64,000 bases of DNA from Actinomadura litoris. Lineage in GTDB: Bacteria > Actinomycetota > Actinomycetes > Streptosporangiales > Streptosporangiaceae. Below the pieces are notes generated by a model that was given only the letters and a program-made list of their open reading frames with translations, was not told the origin of the DNA and searched no databases. Below, piece by piece: positions 33,494 to 41,779 of the stretch. The translations under genes were made by a program, and so were the position numbers. Within the stretch, counting starts at the first letter, position 1; each line of letters starts with the position of its first letter. The stretch covers positions 1 to 64,000 of the forward strand of contig NZ_WOFH01000021.1 of assembly GCF_009733595.1 (NCBI RefSeq). The letters run 5' to 3'.

Positions 33494-33589
33494 ATGGCAC
33501 GGCAGCAGCTCATCAAGAGCCCCAAGCCCCCACGTCAACCGAGCCCGCCCGACCTGAGGACGCCTTCGGGCCGCCTCCTGCCGTACTGA
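33494..33589 (+). CDS. Proline-rich 31-residue mini-ORF, leader-peptide candidate
   Basis: A short gene beginning MARQQLIKSPKPPRQPSP, with two PP pairs and eight prolines in 31 residues, ending RLLPY. GGGGGAG at 33478-33484 gives a good ribosome site with 9-nt spacing to the ATG at 33494 (an ATG at 33485 is too close). A 6-bp hairpin (33591-33606) starts one base past the stop, and larger hairpins follow before the GNAT gene. It has no signal peptide or modification motif that I recognise. It could be a regulatory leader for the GNAT gene, a free small protein, or chance. Confidence 0.5.
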   Translation: MARQQLIKSPKPPRQPSPPDLRTPSGRLLPY

Positions 33590-33645
33590 CCGGACGCACC
33601 CGTCCGACACGGAGACAGACTCCGCCTCCCGCGGAACGCGTGAGA

Positions 33646-33695
33646 CGCAGGGCCTTCCCGGTACCGGGAAGGCCCTGCGCCGTTGACGGCGCAGG
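33646..33695 (+). terminator. Two mutually exclusive hairpins before the GNAT gene
   Basis: A perfect 34-bp palindrome (33646-33679, 17-bp arms centred on GGTACC) is a very stable terminator. A second hairpin pairs CCTGCGCCG (33674-33682) with CGGCGCAGG (33687-33695) around TTGA and uses six bases of the first hairpin's 3' arm, so both cannot form fully. The second one ends 12 nt before the GNAT ATG and covers its only Shine-Dalgarno-like bases. Confidence 0.65.
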
Positions 33696-33707
33696 CACAC
33701 TGTGATC

Positions 33708-34235
33708 ATGAGTGTGGTGGAGACGGAACGACTGCTGCTGCGTCCGCTCGCGGGCGACGACTTCGACGACTACGCGGCGATGCTCGCCGACCCGGACGTC
33801 GCGGGCGGGCTGGCCGAGTCCGTCGGCACGTCCCCCGCCGACGCCTGGCGCAGCCTCGCCACCTTCATCGGCCACCGCGAGATCCGCGGCTACTCGCACT
33901 GGGCGATCGTCGAGAAGTCCACCGGGCGCTTCGCCGGACGCGCCGGCCCCTGGCGCCCGCACGGCTTCCCCGGCCTCGGCGTCGGCTGGTGCCTGGCCCG
34001 CGACCACTGGGGCAAGGGCTACGCCGCCGAGGCGGGCCGCGCCGCCGTCGCCTACTGCTTCACCGAACTCGGCGCGGACGAGGTGATCTCGGTGATCCTG
34101 CCGTCCAACGTCCGCTCCATCGCCGTGGCGACCCGGATCGGCCACACGCACCTGCGCGACACGACCTACCGCGGCCAGGAGGTCCACATCTACGGCCAGT
34201 CCCGCCCGGGGACCGGAAATCCGCCACCGCTCTGA
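33708..34235 (+). CDS. GNAT acetyltransferase (RimJ/RimL type)
   Basis: A 175-residue enzyme starting ETERLLLRPLAGDDFDDYA, the RimJ/RimL-like opening. The acetyl-CoA signature lies in GVGWCLARDHWGKGYAAEAG (Q/RxxGxG/A equivalent). The C-terminal part VISVILPSNVRSIAVATRIGH is the conserved alpha4/beta7 strand with the asparagine contact. The family acetylates N-terminal amines or small amines, including some antibiotics; the substrate is not readable. The ATG at 33708 has no strong ribosome site and begins 12 nt after a hairpin, so its expression is probably controlled through the leader upstream. Confidence 0.88.
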   Translation: MSVVETERLLLRPLAGDDFDDYAAMLADPDVAGGLAESVGTSPADAWRSLATFIGHREIRGYSHWAIVEKSTGRFAGRAGPWRPHGFPGLGVGWCLARDHWGKGYAAEAGRAAVAYCFTELGADEVISVILPSNVRSIAVATRIGHTHLRDTTYRGQEVHIYGQSRPGTGNPPPL

Positions 34236-34347
34236 ACACGAGCGCACACCACGTCCCGCTCCGAACTCCGGCTACAGAAAACCTGCACAAAACACTCCTC
34301 ACCGAATGACGGATAAACGGCCCACCCCGAGGCGGCGAAAGGGGCAT

Positions 34348-34375
34348 GGGAACGTGACCGCTTCCGTCCGTTCCC
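34348..34375. promoter_or_regulatory. Inverted repeat upstream of the amine oxidase
   Basis: GGGAACG (34348-34354) and CGTTCCC (34369-34375) form a 7-bp inverted repeat with a 14-nt spacer, about 145 bp before the oxidase ATG. It could be an operator; there is no independent support. Confidence 0.25.
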
Positions 34376-34519
34376 GTGGAACGAACCACCCCCGCCACGT
34401 AGCCTTCGCCCATGCCCACGACGCGATCAGTGCCATAAGTCCCACTCCCCATGCCTCGCCCGCGAGCTCCTCCGGCGGCCCCACCCCACCCCCGCCGGTT
34501 TCGCCCCCAAGGAGACATG

Positions 34520-36187
34520 ATGGAGAATTCGCACAAGGGATCGTCACGAAGGAATTTCCTGGGCATGGCGGCCTCCGCCGGCCTGCTCCAGGTCATGACC
34601 GGCGCCCTCCCCGCCCATGCCGAGTCGGCGCCGTCCCGCCTTTTCACGCCGCCCCCCAGAAAGGGCAACGGCAGGTCCGTGGCGATCCTCGGCGCCGGCG
34701 TCAGCGGGATGACGGCCGCCGTCAAACTCGTCCAGGCCGGTTTCGCGGTCACGGTCCTGGAGGCCCAGGACCACACCAACGGCCGCGCCCGCACACTCCG
34801 CCGCGGCGACACGATCACCGAGGTGTGGGCGGACGGCTCGTCCCACACCCTGACCTGCCAGTTCGACCAGGGCCTCTACCTCAACATCGGGCCGAGCCGG
34901 CTCTCCCACCAGCACCAGCGCGTCTTCGCGCTCTGCCGCCGGTTCCGCATCCCCCTTGAGCCCTACATCATGCAGGCGACCGCCAACCTCTACCAGACCG
35001 ACAAGGCGTTCCAGAAGTCCGCCAGGACCTATCGCCAGGTCGCCTTCGACACCCGCGGATACGTCGCCGAGTACGCCGCCGCGGCCGTCAAGAAGGGCCT
35101 GCTCGACAGCGACAGGCTGACCGATTCCCAGCGCGAGAGACTGCTGACCCTCCTCATCGAGTTCGGCCAGCTCAGCAAGACCGACCACTCCTTCCACGGC
35201 TCCACCCGCTCCGGACTGGCGAAACCCCTCAGCGTCTCCCAGGCGGCCGAGGGCCCCGATCCGCTGCGCCTCGCCGACCTGCTGGACAGCGAGTTCTGGA
35301 ACGACCAGTTCTTCCGCGGCGACGACAACACCTGGCAGAGCCCAATGTTCCAGGCGGTCGGCGGCATGGACGCCATCGTCCGCGCCATCGCCAAGACCGT
35401 CCCCGCCGGGATCATCACGCTGAACGCGCCCGTCCACGCCATCAGGCTCACCGACGACAACGTCCGCGTCTCCTGGAAGGACGCCGACGGAACCCACGAC
35501 AAGACCTTCGACCACTGCCTGAGCAGCATTCCCATCCCGGTGCTGCGCCAGCGAGTCCACCTCGAAGGCTTCTCCCCCGAATTCACCTGGGCGGTCGAGA
35601 ACGCGCAGAACTCCGGCGCCGTCAAGGTCGGCTGGCAGGTCACCCAGCGGTTCTGGGAATCGGAGCGCTACCAGATCTACGGCGGCATCAGCTGGCTCGG
35701 CAACCTCGCCCGGCAGATCGTCTACCCCTCCAACGACTGCTTCGCCCCCGGCAAGGCCACCCTCACCGGCGCCTACTCCTCCTACGACGCCGGCCGCCAA
35801 CTGGGCGAGCAGACCCACGTCCAACGCCTGGCCACCGCCCGCGAGGCCGGCGCGAAACTCCACCAGGAATTCCTCAGCCGCTCCATCGTCCCCGACGAGA
35901 AGGCGATCTCCATCGCCTGGCAGAAGGTCCCCTACATCCAGCACGGCTGGGCCCACTGGGACCCCGCCATCCCCGACCACAAACGCATCTACCAGTCCCT
36001 GATCTACCCGCAGGGCAACAACAGGTTCCTGATGATGGGCGACCAGCTCTCCGCACTCCCCGGCTGGCAGGAGGGCGCCCTGATGTCCGCCGAATGGGCC
36101 CTCCAATGGCTCACCGGCGACCGCCGCGAAAGCGAGACCCGAACCCCGGTCCACCGGGTCCCCGACTCCAAGACCCTGACGACCTAG
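34520..36187 (+). CDS. Tat-exported FAD-dependent amine / L-amino-acid oxidase
   Basis: A 555-residue secreted flavoprotein. The N-terminus has a twin-arginine signal (SSRRNFLGMAASAGLLQVM, cleavage near AHAES). The FAD-binding Rossmann motif is VAILGAGVSGMTAAVKL, with the acidic end VTVLEAQD and the following NGRARTLRRGD. The C-terminal FAD segment is LMMGDQLSALPGWQEGALMS. Length and motifs match the flavin amine oxidase family that includes L-amino-acid oxidases such as RebO-type enzymes: oxidative deamination releasing ammonia and H2O2. The substrate is not predictable. AAGGAG at 34509-34514 favours ATG 34520 over the adjacent ATG 34517. A short GC hairpin follows the stop. Confidence 0.88.
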   Translation: MENSHKGSSRRNFLGMAASAGLLQVMTGALPAHAESAPSRLFTPPPRKGNGRSVAILGAGVSGMTAAVKLVQAGFAVTVLEAQDHTNGRARTLRRGDTITEVWADGSSHTLTCQFDQGLYLNIGPSRLSHQHQRVFALCRRFRIPLEPYIMQATANLYQTDKAFQKSARTYRQVAFDTRGYVAEYAAAAVKKGLLDSDRLTDSQRERLLTLLIEFGQLSKTDHSFHGSTRSGLAKPLSVSQAAEGPDPLRLADLLDSEFWNDQFFRGDDNTWQSPMFQAVGGMDAIVRAIAKTVPAGIITLNAPVHAIRLTDDNVRVSWKDADGTHDKTFDHCLSSIPIPVLRQRVHLEGFSPEFTWAVENAQNSGAVKVGWQVTQRFWESERYQIYGGISWLGNLARQIVYPSNDCFAPGKATLTGAYSSYDAGRQLGEQTHVQRLATAREAGAKLHQEFLSRSIVPDEKAISIAWQKVPYIQHGWAHWDPAIPDHKRIYQSLIYPQGNNRFLMMGDQLSALPGWQEGALMSAEWALQWLTGDRRESETRTPVHRVPDSKTLTT

Positions 36188-36191
36188 CACA

Positions 36192-36206
36192 GGGGGCGGC
36201 GCCCCC
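36192..36206. terminator. Short GC hairpin after the oxidase
   Basis: GGGGGC pairs with GCCCCC around a 3-nt loop, 5 bp after the stop codon. It could serve both the oxidase and the convergent toxin gene. Confidence 0.5.
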
Positions 36207-36330
36207 GCACCCAGCGCCGCCCCACCATCAGGACCAGAACCCGCCGAAACACACAACCGACCACCACGAAACACCGGCCGTCAGGGCACGGACCTTTTAC
36301 GGGCCAAGGCGCGATGCCGCCGAGGCGGGA

Positions 36331-36669
36331 TCACTCCGTCCGCTTCGGATGGCCCGTCCCAGCCCACGTCAGCCACAGTGTGCGCTTCTCGTCGTCGACG
36401 AGGTACCAGACCCGGCCGCCACCCGTGACCTCGTACTGCCACTGGTCGAGGCTTCCCTCACGGTGCTTGACCGTGCCCAGGGATCCCTTCAGCCGGTGCT
36501 GGCGCGCGTCGGTGCGCCGAGGATCACCGGTGATCGCCATGTACGCGCGGTCGAGGTTCGAGCGGGACTGGCGTTTCAGCTCCTCCCAGCCCTTCACGGC
36601 GCCGCTGTTGGCGGCGATCAGCGTCCACGGGTGCGGGCGCTCAATGACGTCCCCGCGCTTAGGCATCAT
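36331..36669 (-). CDS. RelE/ParE-like toxin candidate
   Basis: A 112-residue basic protein. The core GWEELKRQSRSNLDRAYMAI, then DARQHRLKGSL, QWQYEVTGGGRVWYLVD and LTWAGTGHPKRT follows the RelE/ParE-superfamily pattern: an N-terminal helical hairpin, then a beta-sheet with 'RLKG', 'yR.wY.vd' and a final 'v..gHp..y' strand. Such toxins cleave mRNA on the ribosome or poison gyrase; which applies here cannot be told. Its ATG (36669, with a second ATG at 36666) lies within the end of the upstream gene, a typical antitoxin-toxin overlap. Family call is by pattern only. Confidence 0.68.
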   Translation of the reverse strand: MMPKRGDVIERPHPWTLIAANSGAVKGWEELKRQSRSNLDRAYMAITGDPRRTDARQHRLKGSLGTVKHREGSLDQWQYEVTGGGRVWYLVDDEKRTLWLTWAGTGHPKRTE

Positions 36670-37126
36670 CGCCGGGCCGCCCGACGACCTCGCCACCGGT
36701 CTCGTCGAACGGGTCCGCGAGGCGCCGGGCCGTGTTGGGGTCGCTCCACGCGATGGCGGTGCTCCGCCAGGCGCCGAGGGCCCGGAGGAACGGCCCGAAC
36801 TCGCGGGTGTCGACCCCGGCGATCAGGTTGTCGAGCAGTTCGCCCACGGCCTGCGGACGCTCCTCGACCGGCAGCCAGACCAGCCAGGGCAGCTCCTCGG
36901 CCAGCGCCTCCTCGGCCAGGGCCCGGTGCCTGCGCGCCAGGATGGACAGGGACCTGGCCGCGATCACCAGTGCCTGGCGCGCCGCCTCGAAGCGCTCGGC
37001 GCGCATGAGCACCAGGTTCTCGCCGTCGCGCCGCTCCAGGACGACGTCGGAGTCGTCCAGCGCCGGGAACACGCTGCCGGCATCGCGCGCCAGCGTGCTC
37101 CACGGAAAACTCGCCATGGCAGTCAT
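36659..37126 (-). CDS. Phd-like antitoxin candidate, long form
   Basis: A 155-residue protein upstream of, and overlapping, the RelE/ParE-like gene. The N-terminus (LARDAGSVFPALDDSDVVLERRDGENLVL, split about residues 12-40) resembles the Phd/YefM DNA-binding fold, where 'l..a..v...v....v.i.r.g...a.l' is typical. The remaining ~100 residues are acidic and helical (ARQALVIAARSLSILARRH, AEEALAEELPWLVWLP) and probably wrap the toxin. It is about twice the normal Phd length. An 18-bp perfect palindrome 20 bp upstream supports autoregulation. ATG 37126 is used; ATG 37117 is possible. Confidence 0.62.
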   Translation of the reverse strand: MTAMASFPWSTLARDAGSVFPALDDSDVVLERRDGENLVLMRAERFEAARQALVIAARSLSILARRHRALAEEALAEELPWLVWLPVEERPQAVGELLDNLIAGVDTREFGPFLRALGAWRSTAIAWSDPNTARRLADPFDETGGEVVGRPGDDA

Positions 37127-37145
37127 GCCTACGAGTGTAGGCGAT

Positions 37146-37163
37146 TGTTGAACTAGTTCAACA
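37146..37163. promoter_or_regulatory. Perfect palindromic operator of the Phd/RelE-like pair
   Basis: The 18-bp sequence TGTTGAACTAGTTCAACA is a perfect palindrome centred 28 bp upstream of the antitoxin ATG, AT-rich in a GC-rich setting. This is the expected place for autorepression by an antitoxin dimer. Confidence 0.7.
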
Positions 37164-37254
37164 GTTACCTACTGGACGCGGGCGGCGCCTACGGGGCAGT
37201 AGAGGACCGCGCCACCGAGTCTCTGACCTCTGTGGCCCGTGGAGCCGGGCCTGC

Positions 37255-37689
37255 TCACCCTTTGGGGCGGTCAAGGGTGCCGGGCTCGGCGAGCCACTGC
37301 ATGGGTTGGCCGGACACGTCGGCGATCTGGTCGAAGTCACGGTCGTAGTGCAACAGGGTGACACCGTGCAGGTCAGCGGCCGCGGCGACGAGCAGGTCGA
37401 CGGGCCCGGGGGCTCGGTGCAGCCCGCGTGCGGTGAGTTCCGCCTGAACCGCCAGGGCGCGCTCGTAGGCGCGGTCGGGCACGGCAAGCCAGCCGAACAC
37501 CTCGCCCAGATCGTCGACCAGATCGGCACGGTCGGCGGGCGACCGCGCGCTGTAGAGGATCTCCAGCTCGGTTATCGGGCAGATGGCCACGAGGCGGCGG
37601 GCGAGCATGTCCTCCCACCGGCCGTACGCCCGTTCGTCGCGGAGCAGCCGGGCGACGGCGGAGGTGTCGGCGAGCCAGTGGGCGGTCAA
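37255..37689 (-). CDS. vapC: PIN-domain ribonuclease toxin, VapC family
   Basis: A 144-residue PIN-domain nuclease. The acidic active site is complete: D8 in HWLADTSAVARL, E43 in ICPITELEILY, D98 in GPVDLLVAAAA and D116/D118 in LLHYDRDFD. VapC proteins are Mg-dependent endonucleases that cut tRNA or rRNA. It starts at a TTG overlapping the vapB stop by 4 bp, which keeps its translation below that of the antitoxin. The intact active site suggests a working toxin. Confidence 0.9.
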   Translation of the reverse strand: MTAHWLADTSAVARLLRDERAYGRWEDMLARRLVAICPITELEILYSARSPADRADLVDDLGEVFGWLAVPDRAYERALAVQAELTARGLHRAPGPVDLLVAAAADLHGVTLLHYDRDFDQIADVSGQPMQWLAEPGTLDRPKG

Positions 37690-37925
37690 CGGGCGGCGGC
37701 CCCGGCATCGGCAGGCTTGGGACGGTAGGCGTCCTTCTCGTACAGGACGTCGAACTCCCCTGCCAGTGCGCGCCGACGAAGCCGCGAAAGCGCCTGGCGA
37801 CGGCGCAGGACGGCGGCGGCTTCGACAAGTGCCGTGTTGACGGTGTCCTTCATGGTGTCGGTGCCGTACACCTCGGCAGCAGCGGCAAGAGCGTCCTCGT
37901 CGATGTCGATCAGCTTCTTGGTCAC
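37686..37925 (-). CDS. vapB: VapB-type ribbon-helix-helix antitoxin
   Basis: A 79-residue antitoxin. Residues 1-~45 (KKLIDIDEDALAAAAEVYGT, then MKDTVNTALVEAAA) are a ribbon-helix-helix DNA-binding fold of the VapB/Arc kind. The C-terminal LRRRALAGEFDVLYEKD part should bind and block VapC. GTG 37925 was chosen because GGAGG (37935-37931) gives 5-nt spacing; the GTG six bases upstream overlaps that ribosome site. Confidence 0.88.
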   Translation of the reverse strand: MTKKLIDIDEDALAAAAEVYGTDTMKDTVNTALVEAAAVLRRRQALSRLRRRALAGEFDVLYEKDAYRPKPADAGAAAR

Positions 37926-37935
37926 GGCCACCTCC

Positions 37936-37964
37936 GTATATCCAACTTCCAGATCAGTATATAC
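37936..37964. promoter_or_regulatory. Inverted repeat upstream of vapB
   Basis: GTATAT (37936-37941) and ATATAC (37959-37964) form an inverted repeat in an AT-rich patch directly upstream of the vapB ribosome site. It is a reasonable VapBC operator and overlaps the likely promoter. Confidence 0.45.
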
Positions 37965-38049
37965 CCGCGCCTTCGGCCGCGCCCCGAGCCATTGCAGGGC
38001 GCGGCCGCCCGGCGCCGACGTTCTCCTCTGCTGGAGCGGTGCCCGCTGG

Positions 38050-38703
<654 letters not shown>

Positions 38704-38780
38704 GCGTCCAATGTAGCTCGCCTGCTCCGTCATGAGCCTGGGTGAGGTTGAGTGATTACGCCGCTGCTATCGTGCGGGAC

Positions 38781-39677
38781 GTGAAACGGGGCGTACTGTA
38801 CGGAGCCGGGGCGTATGCCCTGTGGGGCTTGTTTCCGCTGTACTGGCCGCTCCTCAAGCCGGCGGGGGCGGCCGAGATCCTGGCCCACCGGATCATGTGG
38901 TCGCTGATCACGGTGGCGGCCGTGCTCGCGGTCACCCGGAACTGGGGCTGGATCAGGGCGCTGAGAGCGCGCCAACTGGGGCTGCTGACGCTGGCCGCCG
39001 TGATGATCAGCGTCAACTGGGGCGTGTTCATCTACGCGGTCAACAGCGGGCGCACGATCGAGGCCGCGCTCGGGTACTTCATCAACCCGCTGATCAGCGT
39101 CGTGTTCGGCGTCGCCGTCTTCCGGGAGCGGCTGCGGGCCTGGCAGTGGGGCGCGGTCGGGCTCGGCGCGGCGGCGGTCGTGCTGCTGACCGCCGACTAC
39201 GGGGAGCCGCCCTGGATCGCGCTGATCCTGGCGTTCTCGTTCGGCGTCTACGGGCTGCTGAAGAAGTTCGCCAACATGCCCTCGGCGGAGAGCCTCGGGG
39301 TGGAGACGGCGGCGATGTTCGTGCCCGCGCTCGTCCTCGCGCTGACCCTGGAAGGACGCGGCGACGCGGCGTTCGGGCACGCGGGCCCCGGGCACGCGAC
39401 CCTGCTGGCGACGGCGGGCCTGGTCACGGCCTTCCCGCTGATGATGTTCAACGCGGCGGCGATCCGGCTGCCGCTGAGCATGATCGGCATGCTCCAGTAC
39501 CTCGCGCCCGCGCTCCAGTTCCTCATCGGGCTGCTCGTCCAGGGCGAGGAGATGCCCGCGAGCCGCTGGACGGGCTTCCTCCTGGTCTGGCTCGCGCTCA
39601 TCGTCCTGACCTGGGACGGGCTGAGAACCGCCCGCAGGACGGCCCGGATACCGGAGCCGGTGTCCGAAGCCGCCTAG
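38781..39677 (+). CDS. rarD: EamA/DMT-superfamily transporter RarD
   Basis: A 298-residue protein with ten predicted membrane helices. The RarD hallmarks are YGAGAYALWGLFPLYWPLL at the N-terminus, EILAHRIMWSL, NWGVFIYAVNSG, EAALGYFINPL and GMLQYLAPALQFLIG. The family is linked to chloramphenicol sensitivity in some bacteria, but its substrate is uncertain. The GTG at 38781 aligns with the family start; an ORF extension to 38742 adds residues that do not resemble it. The ribosome site is weak. Confidence 0.93.
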   Translation: MKRGVLYGAGAYALWGLFPLYWPLLKPAGAAEILAHRIMWSLITVAAVLAVTRNWGWIRALRARQLGLLTLAAVMISVNWGVFIYAVNSGRTIEAALGYFINPLISVVFGVAVFRERLRAWQWGAVGLGAAAVVLLTADYGEPPWIALILAFSFGVYGLLKKFANMPSAESLGVETAAMFVPALVLALTLEGRGDAAFGHAGPGHATLLATAGLVTAFPLMMFNAAAIRLPLSMIGMLQYLAPALQFLIGLLVQGEEMPASRWTGFLLVWLALIVLTWDGLRTARRTARIPEPVSEAA

Positions 39678-39742
39678 AGTGGGCGTCCGGTAGGCACTAG
39701 AGTGCCGGAGGTCACATCCCCTCCCGGCCGAGGAGCCCCCCG

Positions 39743-40123
39743 TTGCGCCTGCTCAGCGTCACCGTGTTGGGAACCGCACTCGTCACTGCGGGCCTCGCGG
39801 CACCGGCGGCGGGGCAGGCCTCCGGCCTGGGACGCGGAGAGGTCTCGGTCGAGCCGGGCGCGGCGCGTCCCGGCTCGCGGGTGGAGGTGGCGGTGCCGCG
39901 GTGCCCGCACCCGCACGGGGCCGACTCCCCCGCCTTCACCAGGCATGTCCCGCTGCGCGGCGAGGGCGACCGCGGTGAGGGCGTCGCGACGGTCCGGCGG
40001 GACGCCAAGCCCGGCCGCTACACGGTCACGGCGCGCTGCGGAACCCGCACGGTCACCGGCAGGTTCAAGGTCTCCAGCGGCCTCGCCTGGCCCGCCATTC
40101 TCCCCACCTCGAACGGGCTGTAG
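39743..40123 (+). CDS. Small secreted protein of unknown function
   Basis: A 126-residue protein starting at a TTG with a good AGGAG nine bases upstream. Residues 1-~26 are a Sec signal peptide (VTVLGTALVTAGLAAPAAGQA). The mature part, ~100 residues, is a likely beta-sandwich: GEVSVEPGAARPGSRVEVAV, DAKPGRYTVTARCGT, TGRFKVSSG. One Cys pair (PRCPHPHG and ARCGTRT) probably forms a disulfide. No family is recognised. It precedes the palindrome-rich gap before the terpene genes and is probably a separate transcript. Confidence 0.72.
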   Translation: MRLLSVTVLGTALVTAGLAAPAAGQASGLGRGEVSVEPGAARPGSRVEVAVPRCPHPHGADSPAFTRHVPLRGEGDRGEGVATVRRDAKPGRYTVTARCGTRTVTGRFKVSSGLAWPAILPTSNGL

Positions 40124-40131
40124 GCGGACCA

Positions 40132-40216
40132 TCAATCGATCCCGGAATCGATTGAGAAGATCATTGAATGGCACTGCGAGTGCCGCGTATCACTTTGACG
40201 AATCACTTGCAAAGTG
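40132..40216. promoter_or_regulatory. Cluster of palindromes upstream of the terpene operon
   Basis: Three dyads lie in one AT-richer patch. A near-perfect 24-bp palindrome (40132-40155) has arms TCAATCGAT/ATCGATTGA. GGCACT/AGTGCC (40170-40184) is perfect with a 3-nt loop. CACTTTG/CAAAGTG (40191-40216) has a 12-nt spacer. The gap (40124-40405) holds no gene. The first could be a terminator or operator; together they suggest a regulated promoter for the P450-cyclase genes. Confidence 0.5.
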
Positions 40217-40405
40217 ACCTACCTCACAAGCGAGACGGCATGATTTTTCCGGTCTCGACGCTTGTTTCCGTTAATTGATCATGTGATACTTCCGATAAAA
40301 CGGCCATGCACCGCCTTCATTCGCAAAAGCTCCGAAAGCACTCGCTTCCCCCTTCCGAGCCACCTTCGTGAACCACTTCCCCGTTGACTTCACAAAGGGC
40401 CCAGA

Positions 40406-41779
40406 ATGTCCATCGATGCCGGTCCCCGCCCTGTCCACGACGCCAAGACGCTCTCGCTACGCCATCTCCCCCGGCTACTCCGAGATCCACTGCGGGCGTT
40501 CGAGGAGGTGGGACGGGAGGCCGGCGGCGAGATCGCGCGCGTCAACCTGGGACCGTTCCGCCCGTACCTGATCACCCACCCCGATCATCTGCAATACGTC
40601 CTGCGCGACAACGTCGCGAACTACCGCCGCGAGGGGATGATGTGGAAACCCCTCAGCCGGCTCACCGGTGAGGGCTCCGACGTGGACCCGAGCTGGCCGG
40701 TCAAGCGCAAGGTCTTCCAGACGCTGCTGTCCGGGCCGAGCGTCACGGGCTTCGCGGACGAGATGACCGCCACCATCGCCGACGCCGTCGACGATCTCGC
40801 CCGCCGCGCCGGAGCGGGGGGTCCCGGAGGAGCGGGCCGTCCGGTGGACGCCTTCGCCGAGATGACCCGCGTGGTGTACCGCACGATCATCCGGGTGCTC
40901 GTCGGCGACCGCATCTCCCTGTCGGGCATCGACGAGTTGGGCCAGGTGATGGTGACCGCGACGACGTCGTCGTTCCGGTCGCGGATGCTGATGCCGTTCG
41001 TGCCGCTCTCGGTCCCGCTGCCGGGCGACCGCATGTTCAACCGGTGCGTGCAGGCCGTGGACGACCTCGTCTACCCGATCGTCCGGAAGGCGCGCCGCGA
41101 CGGCGCGGACGGCCGCGACGTCGTGTCGATGATGATCCGGGCGCGCGACGACGCGGGCCGGGGCGTCGACGACAAGGCGGTGCGGGACGGCGTCGTCGGC
41201 CTGTTCGTCGCGAGCACCGACACCACCGTGTCGGCGCTGTCGTTCCTCTGGGCGGCGCTGGACGCCCACCCGGACGTCCGCGCGAGGCTCTACGACGAGA
41301 TCGACACCGTGGTCGGGACCGACAAGCCCGGCTTCGAGCACCTGCCGAAGCTCGTTTACACGAAGCTGTTCCTGCACGAGGTCCTGCGCGTGTACTCGGT
41401 CGCGTGGATCACGCCGCGGACGGTCGCGGCCGACGACGTCATCGACGGCGTGCGCATCCGCGCCGGATCGACCGTGGCCATCTCCCCGTACCTCACCCAC
41501 CGGCTACCCGGGGTCTGGCCGGAGCCGGAGGTCTTCGACCCCGAGCGGTTCGCGGCGGACCGGACCCGGCACCGCTTCGCCTACCTGGCCTTCGGCGGCG
41601 GGCCCAACCAGTGCGCGGGAAGGGTCTTCTTCTTCCTGGAGGCGCCCCTCATCCTGGCGACGCTCCTGAGCCGGTTCCGCCCGGTCCTGGAGAACACGGC
41701 GGAGGTGCGGCCGAGGGTCGACATCACGTTGAAGCCGCGGGAGCCGGTCATGATCCGCCTGCGTCCGGTCGAGCGGTGA
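40406..41779 (+). CDS. Cytochrome P450 of the terpene module
   Basis: A 457-residue haem monooxygenase. The haem ligand is C403 in FGGGPNQCAG, the ExxR pair is E325/R328 in HEVLRVYS, and the oxygen-activating helix carries VASTDTTVSAL. The length (over 450) and sequence character (FQTLLSGPSVTGFADEM, ITPRTVAADDVIDGV) place it nearer to the long, CYP102/CYP125-like terpene-tailoring group than to the short ~400-residue antibiotic P450s. No reductase is encoded here. It is first in a three-gene unit, ending in a GTGA overlap with the class I synthase, so it probably hydroxylates that pathway's hydrocarbon. AAAGGG gives a ribosome site 6 nt from the ATG. Confidence 0.92.
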   Translation: MSIDAGPRPVHDAKTLSLRHLPRLLRDPLRAFEEVGREAGGEIARVNLGPFRPYLITHPDHLQYVLRDNVANYRREGMMWKPLSRLTGEGSDVDPSWPVKRKVFQTLLSGPSVTGFADEMTATIADAVDDLARRAGAGGPGGAGRPVDAFAEMTRVVYRTIIRVLVGDRISLSGIDELGQVMVTATTSSFRSRMLMPFVPLSVPLPGDRMFNRCVQAVDDLVYPIVRKARRDGADGRDVVSMMIRARDDAGRGVDDKAVRDGVVGLFVASTDTTVSALSFLWAALDAHPDVRARLYDEIDTVVGTDKPGFEHLPKLVYTKLFLHEVLRVYSVAWITPRTVAADDVIDGVRIRAGSTVAISPYLTHRLPGVWPEPEVFDPERFAADRTRHRFAYLAFGGGPNQCAGRVFFFLEAPLILATLLSRFRPVLENTAEVRPRVDITLKPREPVMIRLRPVER

